A DNA stretch of 64,000 nucleotides, taken from positions 33,762 to 97,761 of the forward strand of contig NZ_JAFIMU010000005.1 in assembly GCF_017302985.1 (NCBI RefSeq), written 5' to 3'. The DNA is from Corallococcus macrosporus. GTDB taxonomy: Bacteria; Myxococcota; Myxococcia; Myxococcales; Myxococcaceae. Shown piece after piece: positions 1-8,978 of the stretch. The notes under the pieces were generated by a model. That model searched no databases. It saw only the letters and a program-made list of their open reading frames with translations, and was not told the DNA's origin. The position numbers and the translations under genes were made by a program. The stretch's first letter is position 1; each line of letters starts with the position of its first letter.

Positions 1-665
1 GCCTTGCGCTGCGCGTCCGGCAGCACCTCGCGGGACAGCTGGGCGTTGGCGGTGGTGAGGATGGCCGCCAGCGGCGTGCGGATGTCGTGTCCCACGATTC
101 CCACCAGCTGCTGCTCCAGCTCCGTCGCGCGCTGCAGCTCCTCCTCCACGCGCCGGCGCTCCGCCAGCTCCAGCGCCTGCCGCCGCAGCTTCTCCCCGCG
201 CAGGTACAGCTCCACGAACACCGACACCTTGGCGCGCAGGATGTCCGGATCCACGGGCTTGAGCAGGTAGTCCACCGCGCCGTACTCGTAGCCGCGGGTG
301 ACGTAGGCCGCCTCGCGGCTGAGCGCGGTGATGAAGAGGATGGGCAGGTGCTTCGTGCGCTCGCGGGTGCGGATGAGCCGCGCCGTCTCCAGCCCGTCCA
401 GCCCCGGCATCTGCACGTCCATCAGCACGCACGCGTACTCGTCCAACAGCAGCGCCTTCAGCGCCTCGTCGCCGGAGCGCACGGACACCAGGTGCTGGCC
501 CAAAGGCTCCAGGATGCCCTCCAGGGCGAGCAGGTTCGCGGGGACGTCATCCACCAGCAGGATGCGGGCGCGAGCCTCATCGGCGACGGGAGGGAGGCGG
601 GGCTCGTCGGAGACGGCGGTGAGCACGGGCGTCCTGGCAACGGAGGGCTTCAAGGCGGCGTTCAC
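1..665 (-). CDS. Response regulator / histidine kinase hybrid, N-terminal part (runs off window)
   Basis: Reading the minus strand, a receiver domain begins with RILLVDDVPANLLALE (acidic pair DD), continues through the phospho-acceptor region CVLMDVQMPGLDGLE and the LFITALS and LLKPVD segments (conserved Thr/Ser and Lys). A short helical linker leads to a kinase H-box, VGIVGHDIRTPLAAIL, where the His is the expected autophosphorylation site. The protein is therefore a receiver-HisKA type signalling kinase. Its ATP-binding domain lies beyond position 1. There is no ATG near the receiver; the nearest start is GTG at 665, with another possible start (TTG) further upstream, so the exact N-terminus is uncertain. 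No membrane segment is visible in the part present, so it is probably cytoplasmic. The input signal is unknown. It is divergent from the gene at 868. Confidence 0.8.
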   Translation of the reverse strand, partial: MNAALKPSVARTPVLTAVSDEPRLPPVADEARARILLVDDVPANLLALEGILEPLGQHLVSVRSGDEALKALLLDEYACVLMDVQMPGLDGLETARLIRTRERTKHLPILFITALSREAAYVTRGYEYGAVDYLLKPVDPDILRAKVSVFVELYLRGEKLRRQALELAERRRVEEELQRATELEQQLVGIVGHDIRTPLAAILTTANAQLSREVLPDAQRK

Positions 666-867
666 TCGGGCGTTGGGGTGGAGCGGCTCGGGCGGCGGGC
701 AGGCAGCCGGGGCTTCGCTGGTCCGCCGGACGTCGAGCGCCTGCTTCCAACACCGCCCCCGCTTCGCGTTGTTCCCTGCACCTGTATCCAAAAGACACAG
801 CGAGACAGGAATTCGTGTTCAAAACTGACCCATTGCAATTCCTGTCAGGGGCGTAGACTCCGCGTAC

Positions 868-1971
868 ATGACTCACCCGGCTCCTCTCACCCTGCTGCTT
901 GGCCCTCCTGACCTGCGCGCGCTCGTGGAGGGCGTGGGTCTGGACGTCCTGATGGACGAACTCATCCAGGCGCTCACCGTGGCGCTGCGGGAGCTGGACG
1001 AATCCGTCCTGCAGGTCCCCAAGCGGGAGGGCTTCCAGGTGGTGAGCCAGCCGCGCCCGTCCGGGGTGATTGGCTGGATGCCGGCCCTGCGGCGCGGGGA
1101 CAGCCTGACGGTGCGGGTGGCGTCCTCCCTGCCTGGCAACCGGGGGGACTCGGGACTGCCCACGCTGGTCGCGTCCCACAGCGTCTACGACGTGAAGACG
1201 GGCCACCTGGTGGCGGTGATGGACGGCGTGTTCGCCACGGCGCTGCGCACCGGGGCCGCGTCGGCGGTGGCCAGCCGCTACCTGGCGTCTCCGGACAGCC
1301 GGGTGCTGGGGCTGGTGGGCTGCGGCGCGCAGGCCGTGTCGCAGCTGCACGCGCTCAGCCGCGTGTTCCGGCTGGAGCAGGTGCTGGTGCACGACATCGA
1401 CGCGGACGCGGCGCGCTCCTTCGTGCGGCGCGTGGCGTTCCTGGGGCTGGACGTGAGGCCCACGCTGCTGCCGGACCTGGAGCAGCGCGCGGACATCCTC
1501 TGCACCGCCACCACCGTCGCCCCGGGGGCCGGGGCCGTCATCTCCGGCCACGCGCTCCAGCCGCACGCGCACGTCAACGCGGTGGGCTCGGATCAGCCGG
1601 GCAAGGCGGAGCTGCCCCTGGCGCTGCTGCGCCGCAGCCTCGTCGTGCCGGACTTCCCCGCCCAGGCGCGCCTGGAGGGCGAGTGCCAGCAGCTCCACCC
1701 GGATCAGATTGGCCCGGACCTGGCCACCGTGGTGCAGCAGCCGGAGGAGTTCCAGGGCTGGCGCGAGCGCAACACGGTGTTCGACTCCACCGGCCACGCG
1801 CTGGAGGACCACGTGGTGACGCGCCTGCTGTTGGAGCACGCGCGGCGCATGGGCCTGGGCACCCTGGTGGCGCTGGAGTCGCTGGGCGGGGATCCGCAGG
1901 ACCCGTACAGCCTGGTGCACGGTGAGGCCGGCGCACGCTCCGAGCCGCCGCGCCGCGCCGCGGGAAGCTGA
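868..1971 (+). CDS. Ornithine cyclodeaminase / mu-crystallin family protein
   Basis: The 367-aa product has the family layout: an N-terminal substrate-binding half with VMDGVFATALRTGAASAVAS, then a Rossmann domain LGLVGCGAQAVSQLHAL (GxGxQ NAD-binding turn, about residues 150-166) and the late motif HVNAVGSDQPGKAELP. In bacterial ornithine cyclodeaminases and related ketimine reductases these segments bind NAD(P) and the amino-acid substrate, and the Asp of the GSD segment is catalytic. The family covers ornithine cyclodeaminase, alanine dehydrogenase-like and ketimine reductase activities; the substrate cannot be told from sequence alone. The C-terminal 40 residues are longer than usual and end in a basic tail. 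The ATG at 868 opens a single gene divergent from the kinase. Confidence 0.8.
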   Translation: MTHPAPLTLLLGPPDLRALVEGVGLDVLMDELIQALTVALRELDESVLQVPKREGFQVVSQPRPSGVIGWMPALRRGDSLTVRVASSLPGNRGDSGLPTLVASHSVYDVKTGHLVAVMDGVFATALRTGAASAVASRYLASPDSRVLGLVGCGAQAVSQLHALSRVFRLEQVLVHDIDADAARSFVRRVAFLGLDVRPTLLPDLEQRADILCTATTVAPGAGAVISGHALQPHAHVNAVGSDQPGKAELPLALLRRSLVVPDFPAQARLEGECQQLHPDQIGPDLATVVQQPEEFQGWRERNTVFDSTGHALEDHVVTRLLLEHARRMGLGTLVALESLGGDPQDPYSLVHGEAGARSEPPRRAAGS

Positions 1972-1992
1972 CGCCGGGCCGGTTTCGTTTCA

Positions 1993-2015
1993 CTCCCGGC
2001 ACACAACTCCGGGAG
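1993..2015 (+). terminator. Possible hairpin after the cyclodeaminase gene
   Basis: CTCCCGG and CCGGGAG form a 7-bp stem around a 9-nt loop 21 nt after the stop codon. There is no T-run, so intrinsic termination is doubtful. Confidence 0.25.
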
Positions 2016-2072
2016 CCCCGGGCCGATAATCGCGAGAGCAACAGCTATCCACTATTCCTGGGATTTTTCGCT

Positions 2073-2942
2073 ATGACTGTTCGCACCACGGCCCCCCGCG
2101 CCTCCACCGCCGCGCCCGTGAGCACCGGCAAGGCCCCCAGCGCCAACGCCGTCGCCCCGCGCGTGGCGGCCGCGTCCACCGCCCTCACGGCGCCGCCCGC
2201 CGGCCTGGGCAAGGGCGACTCGGGAGCCAAGGTGAAGCAGCTGCAGCAGGGCCTGGTGAAGCTGGGCTACCTGACGCAGGCGCAGATGAACACGGGCACG
2301 GGCAGCTTCGGGCCCGCCACCGAGGCGGCGGTGAAGAAGTTCCAGGGCGACCACAAGGTGCCCACCACCGGCTACTACGGGGAGCAGACGGCGGCGGCGC
2401 TGAAGAAGGCGCTCGCGAAGGCGACGACGCCTCCGCCCACGCAGCCCGGGAAGTTCACCAAGCCCGCGGTCATCAGCGCGCCCTCGCCCAACAGCGACTC
2501 GCGCAACGGCGCGGACATCGACACCATCGTGTTGCACCACACCGGGTCCAACAAGGGCTCCGCGGACATGGCGTGGATGCGCAACCCGGACAGCAAGGTG
2601 TCCGCGCACTACATGCTGGACCGCGACGGGAAGATCTACCAGCTGGTGGGTGACTCGAAGCGCGCCTGGCACGCGGGCAACTCGGAGCTGCACGGCAAGC
2701 CCACGGACGTGAACGCGCGCTCCATCGGCATCGAGATCGTCAACGACGGCAGCGGCAAGACGGCCTTCACCGACGCGCAGTACAAGGCGCTGACGCAGCT
2801 CGTGGGCTACCTGAAGCAGGAGTACAAGGTGCCCGCGAACAACATCGTCGGACACAAGGACGTGGCCGTGCCCAAGGGCCGCAAGGACGACCCGGCGTCC
2901 AACTTCGACTGGTCCCGGCTGCGCAAGGGCATTGGCGGCTGA
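2073..2942 (+). CDS. N-acetylmuramoyl-L-alanine amidase with peptidoglycan-binding domain
   Basis: This 289-aa protein has a low-complexity Ala/Thr/Pro N-terminus and no classical signal peptide. A PG_binding_1 repeat follows at about residues 48-108 (GDSGAKVKQLQQGLVKLGYL ... FGPATEAAVKKFQ), then a type-2 amidase domain (about 150-285). Zinc-site residues are visible: His of IVLHHTG, His of IVGHKDVA and the Asp of GRKDDP; GIEIVND supplies the glutamate strand. It should cleave the MurNAc-L-Ala bond of peptidoglycan. The missing signal peptide is also seen in the protein at 60811-61896, which has a similar disordered N-terminus; how either would leave the cytoplasm is not evident. It stands alone between unrelated genes. 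Confidence 0.9.
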   Translation: MTVRTTAPRASTAAPVSTGKAPSANAVAPRVAAASTALTAPPAGLGKGDSGAKVKQLQQGLVKLGYLTQAQMNTGTGSFGPATEAAVKKFQGDHKVPTTGYYGEQTAAALKKALAKATTPPPTQPGKFTKPAVISAPSPNSDSRNGADIDTIVLHHTGSNKGSADMAWMRNPDSKVSAHYMLDRDGKIYQLVGDSKRAWHAGNSELHGKPTDVNARSIGIEIVNDGSGKTAFTDAQYKALTQLVGYLKQEYKVPANNIVGHKDVAVPKGRKDDPASNFDWSRLRKGIGG

Positions 2943-2982
2943 GCAGCGCTCCTCGCGCCGCTCGCCCTGCTCTCGGGGTGTG

Positions 2983-3009
2983 TTGACTTCCGCCGGGGCG
3001 TGCTAGAAG
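2983..3009 (+). promoter_or_regulatory. Possible promoter of the metal-efflux operon
   Basis: TTGACT and TAGAAG are separated by 15 nt, just upstream of the first operon gene (GTG at 3019). The spacer is shorter than the sigma70 optimum, so this is only a candidate. The operon also encodes its own ECF factor, which may use a different promoter here. Confidence 0.3.
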
Positions 3010-3018
3010 ACCGCCCCG

Positions 3019-3336
3019 GTGCTCCGACTCTGGCTCTTCATCTGCCTGATGCTGCTCGCTCCCGTGGGGGGCGGAATCGCGCATGCCCTCGGGCCGGCGC
3101 GGCAGGCGGAGACGTGCCTCACCGGCTGCGCGGATGACGACGCGCAGGGCCAGTGCGCTCCCACCTGCGTGGACTGCGCCTGCTGCTCGCACGTGAGGCC
3201 CCTGGCCGTCGCGTCGCCGCTGCCGGGCCTGGTGGACTCCGCGTTCCGGGAGCCCCCCATCCCGCTCGATGACACCGAGCCGTCGTCCGCCGACGCGGAT
3301 GACATCCTGCATCCCCCCATAGCTCCTCTCGTCTAG
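3019..3336 (+). CDS. Small exported Cys-rich protein, first gene of the metal-efflux operon
   Basis: The 105-aa product starts at GTG 3019 with a signal peptide (hydrophobic WLFICLMLLAPVGGGIAHA). The mature part holds a cysteine cluster, TCLTGCADD then QCAPTCVDCACCSH, followed by an acidic, Pro-rich tail. Eight cysteines and a histidine within about 35 residues suggest a periplasmic metal-binding protein. It lies 107 nt before the TolC-like gene of a CzcCBA-like pump and probably starts that operon. The element CVDCAC reappears in the tail of the ECF sigma factor at 8975-9520. The family is not one I can name; a role in metal sensing or delivery is inference. Confidence 0.65.
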   Translation: MLRLWLFICLMLLAPVGGGIAHALGPARQAETCLTGCADDDAQGQCAPTCVDCACCSHVRPLAVASPLPGLVDSAFREPPIPLDDTEPSSADADDILHPPIAPLV

Positions 3337-3443
3337 GCCCGCGTCCGCCGTCGTTCGCACGCGCCCCGCCACCGGTGTGCCCTGGCTGCTCGTCCAGGTG
3401 CATGGGTGCGCGCGGCCCGCCTTTTCCGAAGAGGTCTTCCTCC

Positions 3444-4673
3444 GTGTCCATCCGTTCCGCGACGGCCGCCCTCGGGCTGGCCGCCGCCCTGCTCTGTCCG
3501 CGTCCAGGTGGCGCGGATCCATCCCGCATCACCCTCCAGGACGCCTTCGTCCTGGCACGCCAGCACGCCCCGGCGCTGGTGGAGGCCCGAGCGCGCGTGA
3601 AGGCCGCGCAGGGCCCCCTGGCGAGCGCCGCGCCGCTGCTGCGTGAGAACCCCCAGCTCGACTTCCAGGTCGGGCCACGCCGGCTGGCCAATGGGGACTC
3701 CGGGCTGGACGTCGCGGTGGGGCTGGCGCAGCCCTTCGAACTCGGAGGCAAGCAGGGGCTGCGAAGGGAGGCCGCGCGCGCCGGCCTCTCCATGGAGGAG
3801 GCCCGCCTGCGCGACGCGGAGCGCCTGGTGCTGGGGGACGTCGCCGCCGCCTACCTGCGCCTGCTGGAGGCCCGGGAGCACCTGAAGCTGGTGAGCGCGT
3901 CGGCGGAGGCGACGGCGCGCACGGTCCAGGCCACGGAGCGGCGCTACGAGGCCGGTGACGTACCGGCGGTGGACGTCAACGTGGCGAAGGTGGCGCATGC
4001 CCGCGCCCGCGCGGAGGTCCAGGTCGCGCAGGGCGAGGTCTCCGCGCTGCAAGCGGAGCTGGAGGGACGGCTGGGCTACCGCGCGGGCAGCCCCGTCACC
4101 TACGAGGATGATCTGCGCGGCCTCGCGCGGGCGGCTCCACGCACGGCGCCGGAGGGCGCGGGAGCGCGCGCGGACCTGGTGGCCCTGGAGCAGGAACAGG
4201 CTCGGGCACGGGCCGCCGCGACGCTGGGCCGGCGGCAGGTGCTGCCGGACGTGACGCTGGGCGCTCGCTACCAGAAGGAGGCGGACGAGACGGTGTTCCT
4301 GGGGACGCTCAGCGTGCCCCTGCCCCTCTTCGCCCGTGGGCAGGAAGCGCGCCTCGTGGGGGAAGCGGACGCCCGCCGCGCGGAAGGCGAGCTCCGCGCC
4401 GCGCGCATCGTCGTGCCCGCGCAGGTCCAGGCCGCGACGGACCGCTACCGCGCGAGCCGTGATGCCCTGGGCGCATTGGAAGAGATCCTGCCGCTGCTGG
4501 ACGACAACGAAGCGCTGGCGCAGCGCTCCTACGACGCCGGCGAGATGGACCTCGCCGCGTTCCTCCTCATCCGTCGCGACACGCTGGAGGCGCGGGCCGC
4601 GTGGCTCGACGGTCTCCTGCGCGTGGCGCTTGCCCGTGTGCAGCTCGAAGTGGAAACCGGAGTCCTGCCATGA
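3444..4673 (+). CDS. czcC: TolC-family outer membrane channel of RND metal efflux pump (CzcC-like)
   Basis: The product is an outer-membrane efflux protein with the usual TolC pattern: signal peptide ending near GGADPS, the segment ITLQDAFVLARQHAPALVEA that opens the first repeat, long Ala/Glu/Arg-rich helices, and a second repeat with VTLGARYQKEADETVFLGTLSVPLP. I chose GTG 3444 because it follows GAAGAGG by nine bases and begins directly at the signal peptide; the frame opens 23 codons earlier. Length is 409 aa, normal for CzcC. It overlaps the start of the adaptor gene by four bases, which indicates translational coupling. It forms the outer membrane exit duct for the RND pump downstream. 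Confidence 0.88.
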   Translation: MSIRSATAALGLAAALLCPRPGGADPSRITLQDAFVLARQHAPALVEARARVKAAQGPLASAAPLLRENPQLDFQVGPRRLANGDSGLDVAVGLAQPFELGGKQGLRREAARAGLSMEEARLRDAERLVLGDVAAAYLRLLEAREHLKLVSASAEATARTVQATERRYEAGDVPAVDVNVAKVAHARARAEVQVAQGEVSALQAELEGRLGYRAGSPVTYEDDLRGLARAAPRTAPEGAGARADLVALEQEQARARAAATLGRRQVLPDVTLGARYQKEADETVFLGTLSVPLPLFARGQEARLVGEADARRAEGELRAARIVVPAQVQAATDRYRASRDALGALEEILPLLDDNEALAQRSYDAGEMDLAAFLLIRRDTLEARAAWLDGLLRVALARVQLEVETGVLP

Positions 4674-5860
4674 AGCCCACCCTGCTGCTGCTCGCCGTCC
4701 TCGTGGGCCTCACCGCCTGCAAGTCCTCCAAGGCGGAGCATGAAGACGAACACGGACACGGGAACGAAGAGGCGTCCCCGGAGAAACTCCACGTCGAGTC
4801 CGGCGACGTCATCCACGTGCACGTCCCGCAGGAGATGCTCCGCGACCTGCGCGTCACCACCGCGAAGGTGGAGGCGCGTCCGGGCGGAGAGAGCGTCACC
4901 GCGCTGGGCGAGCTGACCTTCAGCGAGGACGCCTACGCGGAGGTGTCCTCGCCCGTCTCCGCGCGCGTGGGCTCCGTCGCCGTGACGACGGGCCAGGCGG
5001 TGAAGCAGGGCCAGCGGCTGGCGGAGCTCCAGAGTCCGGAGCTGGGCCGGGCCCGCGCGGACCTCCAGGCCACGCAGGCCCGCGCCACCGCCGCCCGCCA
5101 GACCGCGGACCGCAAGCGCACGCTGGCCGAGGAGCGCATCGTCGCGCGCAAGGACGTGCAGGCCGCGGAGGCGGACGCCGCGGCGGCGGAGGCGGAGGTC
5201 GCCGCCGCGAAGGCCGCGCTGACGGCCCTGGGCGCGGGCAATGCCGGAGGCGATGGCACGTCCGGCTTCGTGCTCAAGGCGCCCATCGACGGCACCGTCG
5301 TGGAGCGCACCGCGCGGCTGGGACAGATGGCGGATCCCTCCCAGCCGCTCTTCCACATCGGCGACCTGTCGTCGCTGTGGCTCGTCGTCCACGCGTTCGA
5401 GCGGGACGCCGTGCGCCTGAAGCCCGGCGCGGAGGCGCGCGTCACCTTCGCCGCGTTCCCGGGCCAGGAGTTCGCCGCGAAGGTGGGTCACGTGGGGCAG
5501 CGGGTGGATCCGCGCAGCCGGACCATCCCTGTGCGCCTGGAGCTGGACAACGGCAAGGGACTCCTGCGGCCGGGCATGTCCGCGTCCGCTTCCATCCCGC
5601 TGGGAGAGCCGGGCGCCACGCTCACGGCGGTGCCGGCGGCGGCGCTCCAGCGGCTGGCGAACGGCTGGGTGGTGTTCCTGCCCACGGCGGAGGCCGGCGT
5701 CTTCGAGCAGCGCGAGGTGGGCCGGGGCCGCAGCCTGGGCACGCAGGTGGAGGTCCTCTCCGGGCTCGTCGTGGGTGACGAGGTCGTGGTGGAGGGCGCG
5801 TTCCTGCTCAAGGCCGAGGTGGAGAAGTCCGAGGGCGGAGGCGACGAACATGGCCACTGA
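4670..5860 (+). CDS. czcB: RND efflux periplasmic adaptor, lipoprotein (CzcB-like)
   Basis: The ATG at 4670 overlaps the previous stop (ATGA) and begins a lipoprotein signal, LLLLAVLVGLTAC, with the acylated Cys at residue 17. A His/Glu-rich stretch follows (AEHEDEHGHGNEE), typical of heavy-metal adaptors and a likely periplasmic metal scavenger. Next come the lipoyl/barrel-sandwich halves (YAEVSSPVSARVGSVAV and FVLKAPIDGTVVERTARLGQ) around an Ala-rich coiled-coil hairpin, then the beta-barrel and membrane-proximal domains. The C-terminus again ends in a His/Glu run (GGGDEHGH). The protein of 396 aa bridges the inner-membrane pump and the TolC-like channel. The reading frame opens 23 codons upstream, but those residues do not resemble a signal sequence. 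Confidence 0.9.
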   Translation: MKPTLLLLAVLVGLTACKSSKAEHEDEHGHGNEEASPEKLHVESGDVIHVHVPQEMLRDLRVTTAKVEARPGGESVTALGELTFSEDAYAEVSSPVSARVGSVAVTTGQAVKQGQRLAELQSPELGRARADLQATQARATAARQTADRKRTLAEERIVARKDVQAAEADAAAAEAEVAAAKAALTALGAGNAGGDGTSGFVLKAPIDGTVVERTARLGQMADPSQPLFHIGDLSSLWLVVHAFERDAVRLKPGAEARVTFAAFPGQEFAAKVGHVGQRVDPRSRTIPVRLELDNGKGLLRPGMSASASIPLGEPGATLTAVPAAALQRLANGWVVFLPTAEAGVFEQREVGRGRSLGTQVEVLSGLVVGDEVVVEGAFLLKAEVEKSEGGGDEHGH

Positions 5861-8800
5861 TCCACGCACGACGCTGCCGGGGCGCATCCTCCGCGCGTCC
5901 TTCACCCGGCCCGGGCTGACGGTGCTCATCGTCCTGGCGCTGGCGGCCTTCGGCGCGGTGGCGCTGCGCAACCTGCGCCAGGACGTGTTCCCGGACCTGT
6001 CCGCGCCCATCTTCAACGTCATCGTGCAGAACGCGGCCATGGGCGCCGAGGAGCTGGAGACGGCGGTGGCCATCCCCATGGAGGTGGCGCTCGCGGGCCT
6101 GCCCCAGGTGCGCCGCATCCGCTCCACGTCGCAGCTGGGCGTGACGCAGGTGACGGTGGAGTTCGAACCGGACGCGGACTACTTCCGCAGCCGCCAGTAC
6201 GTCGTGGAGCACGTGGCGCAGGCGGAGCGGGAGCTGCCGCCCGGGACGGATCCGCCGCTCGTGTCCAGCCTCACCGGCCGGCTCAACGAGGTCTTCGAGT
6301 TCACGCTGGAGGCGGACCCCGGCAGCTCGGACCTGATGTCGCTGCGCGACCTGGCGGAGTTCGACATCAAGAACCGGCTGCTCGCGGTGCCCGGCGTCGC
6401 GGGCGTGGAGCGGCTGGGCGGCTACCTGCGCCAGTTCCAGGTGCTGCTGGATCCGGATCAACTGGTGGCGCGAGGCATCACGCTGGACGAGGTCCAGCAC
6501 GGCCTGGAGGGCGCCAGCGTCAACGCGTCCGGAGGCTTCGTCACGCAGGGCCCCATGGAGTGGGCCGTGCGCGCGGTGGGCCGTGCGGAGACGGTGGAGG
6601 ACCTGAACAACACCGTGGTCGCGCTGCGGGACGGCACGCCGGTGCTGCTGGGGGACGTGGCGGACGTGCGTGAAGCGCCCGCGCCGCGACGGGGCATGGC
6701 GCACCGGCTCCAGGGCGAGGTGGTGAGCTGCCGCGTGAGCAAGCAGTTCGGCGCGGACACCGTGCGGGTGGCGGAGGGCGTGCGCGCGGCGATTGAAGAG
6801 CTGAGCCGCTCGCTGCCGCCGGGTGTGAAGCTGCGCATCGTCTATGACCAGTCGGAGCTGGTGGGCTCCGCGCTGGGCGGCGTGGGCCGGGCCATCCTGC
6901 TGGGCGCGTTCCTGGTGGTGGGCGTGCTCTTCCTGCTGCTCGGGGACTGGCGCGCGGCGCTCATCGTCACGCTCACCCTGCCCCTGTCTCTGGCCCTGGC
7001 GGGACTGCTGCTCAAGGCGGCGGGCATCGGGTTGAACACGATGACGCTGGGCGGACTGGCCATCGCGGTGGGCCTGCTGGTGGACGCGGCCATCATCGTC
7101 GTGGAGAACGTCATCCACGACCTGCGCGAGGGCAAGGGCCGCCGCTCGGTGCGCGACGAGGCGCTGGCGGCGGCGACGGAGGTGGGCCGTCCCATCGCCT
7201 TCGCCACGCTCATCGTCGTCGCGGTGTTCATCCCGCTGTTCGCGATGACGGGCATCGAGGGCCGCATGTACCAGCCGCTCGCGGCGGCGGTGGTGGCGTG
7301 CCTGGCCGCGTCGCTGGCGCTGGCGCTCACGCTGGTACCGGTGGTGTCGGGGCTCCTGCTGCGCGCGCCGCGCGAGGGCACGCCGGAGGACGTGTGGCTC
7401 ATCCGCAAGGTGAAGGCCGCGTACGCGCCGCTCTTGGAGACGTGCATGCGTCACGCGGGGCGGGTGCGCGTGGTGGCGCTGGCCATCACCGTGCCCGCGC
7501 TGGGCCTGGCCTTCATGGTGGGCAGCGACTTCATGCCCCGGCTGGACGAAGGTGCGTTCCTGCTCCAGACCGTGCTGCCGTCGGAGACGTCGCTGGACGA
7601 GGTGGACCGCCTCAACCACCGCGTGGAGGACGTGCTGCGCGAGTTCCCCGAGGTGGAGGACGTGGTGCGCCGCACCGGCCGCGCCGAGCGCACCGAGGAC
7701 CCCATGCCCCACACGCTGTCGGACGTGCTGGTGGTCCTCAAGAAGGACTCCCCTGGCGGCCGCGAGGCGCTGGAGTCGCGGATGCGCGAGGCGGTGGAGA
7801 AGGTGCCCGGCGTGTCGGTGCTCTTCACCACGCCGCTGGGCATGCGCATCGACGAAGGGCTGGGAGGCAGCCCCGCGGATCTCTCCGTGCGCGTCTTCGG
7901 GCCGGACCTGGACACGCTGGCGGAGCTCGCGGAGCGCACACGCGCGCTGATGGCGAAGGTGGACGGCGTGGAGGACCTGCGCGTGGAGCGGCTGAGCGGC
8001 CTGCCGCAGCTGCGCATCGCGGTGAACCGCGCGGCCGTGGCCCGCGTGGGACTGACGCCCGGGGACGTCATCCGTGCTGTCCGTGTGGGGCTCGTGGGCG
8101 AGGAGGCCGCGCAGATCTGGCGCGGGCAGCGCCGCTATGACCTGGTGCTCCGGCTGGCGGATCACCGCCGGGGCGACGTGAACGCCCTGCGCAACCTACT
8201 GGTGGACGGGCACGACGGCACGCGCATCCCCCTGAGCCAGTTGGCCACCATCGAGGAGACCTCCGGCGCGGGGAGCGTGCGCCGCGAGGCGGGCAGCCGG
8301 CGCATCGCGGTGGAGGCGGGCGTGTCCGGCCGCGACCTGGGGAGCACCGCGGCGGAGGTGCGGGAGGTGCTGGCCACGCAGCTCAAGCTGCCCACGGGCT
8401 ACTTCGTGGACGTGGGCGGCAAGGTGGAGAGCCAGGAGCGCGCGGCGCAGGCGCTGACGGCGGCCATCGCCGTGGCGCTGCTCGCGGTGTTCGTCCTGCT
8501 CTACCTCGCGCTGGACTCGGTGGCGGAGGCGCTGGTCATCCTGGCCACCTTGCCGGACGCGTTCGTGGGCGGCATCCTCGCGCTGCTGCTCGCGGGAGAG
8601 ACGTGGAACGTGTCCAGCCTGGTGGGACTCATCGGTCTGTTCGGCATCGCGGTGCAGAACGGCCTGGTGCTCGTGGCGCAGACGAAGGACCTGATGGGCC
8701 GGGGCAAGCCCTTCGCGGAGGCCGTGCGCGAGGCGAGCCTCGGCCGCGTGCGGCCCAAGCTGATGACCGCGGGCACGGCCATCCTTGGCCTGCTGCCGCT

Positions 8801-8978
8801 GCTGGTGCTGCCGCTGCACGGGACGGAGATCGAGCGGCCGCTGGCGGTGGTGATGGTGGGCGGGCTCGTCACGTCCACCCTGTTCACGCTGCTGGCCCTG
8901 CCCACGTTCTACGCGCTGGTGCACGGCTTCCAGGAGCGCATCGCCGCGCGCAGGGCGGCCCGGAAGGCCGCGGCATGA
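5850..8978 (+). CDS. czcA: Heavy-metal RND transporter (CzcA/CusA family)
   Basis: This 1042-aa inner-membrane pump has the RND layout: TM1 (TVLIVLALAAFGAVALRNL), a large periplasmic loop, TMs 2-6, a second loop and TMs 8-12 ending in LFTLLALPTFYALVHGF. The family marker VFPDLSAPIFNVIVQN is present. The TM4 element GGLAIAVGLLVDAAIIVVEN carries D412 and E419, but the first Asp of the CzcA-type DFG element is Ala406. That pattern is nearer to CusA-like (GIAIAIG..VDAAI) than to Zn/Co/Cd CzcA pumps, so the symbol is used only at family level. The ATG at 5850 overlaps czcB by 11 nt. The encoded proton-driven pump would export metal cations through CzcB and CzcC. Confidence 0.92.
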   Translation: MATDPRTTLPGRILRASFTRPGLTVLIVLALAAFGAVALRNLRQDVFPDLSAPIFNVIVQNAAMGAEELETAVAIPMEVALAGLPQVRRIRSTSQLGVTQVTVEFEPDADYFRSRQYVVEHVAQAERELPPGTDPPLVSSLTGRLNEVFEFTLEADPGSSDLMSLRDLAEFDIKNRLLAVPGVAGVERLGGYLRQFQVLLDPDQLVARGITLDEVQHGLEGASVNASGGFVTQGPMEWAVRAVGRAETVEDLNNTVVALRDGTPVLLGDVADVREAPAPRRGMAHRLQGEVVSCRVSKQFGADTVRVAEGVRAAIEELSRSLPPGVKLRIVYDQSELVGSALGGVGRAILLGAFLVVGVLFLLLGDWRAALIVTLTLPLSLALAGLLLKAAGIGLNTMTLGGLAIAVGLLVDAAIIVVENVIHDLREGKGRRSVRDEALAAATEVGRPIAFATLIVVAVFIPLFAMTGIEGRMYQPLAAAVVACLAASLALALTLVPVVSGLLLRAPREGTPEDVWLIRKVKAAYAPLLETCMRHAGRVRVVALAITVPALGLAFMVGSDFMPRLDEGAFLLQTVLPSETSLDEVDRLNHRVEDVLREFPEVEDVVRRTGRAERTEDPMPHTLSDVLVVLKKDSPGGREALESRMREAVEKVPGVSVLFTTPLGMRIDEGLGGSPADLSVRVFGPDLDTLAELAERTRALMAKVDGVEDLRVERLSGLPQLRIAVNRAAVARVGLTPGDVIRAVRVGLVGEEAAQIWRGQRRYDLVLRLADHRRGDVNALRNLLVDGHDGTRIPLSQLATIEETSGAGSVRREAGSRRIAVEAGVSGRDLGSTAAEVREVLATQLKLPTGYFVDVGGKVESQERAAQALTAAIAVALLAVFVLLYLALDSVAEALVILATLPDAFVGGILALLLAGETWNVSSLVGLIGLFGIAVQNGLVLVAQTKDLMGRGKPFAEAVREASLGRVRPKLMTAGTAILGLLPLLVLPLHGTEIERPLAVVMVGGLVTSTLFTLLALPTFYALVHGFQERIAARRAARKAAA

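Noticed and set aside
8603..8974. Upstream extension of the ECF sigma gene
   Set aside because: The frame inside czcA is Arg/Gly/Ala-rich shadow; ATG 8975 overlaps the czcA stop in the usual coupled manner.
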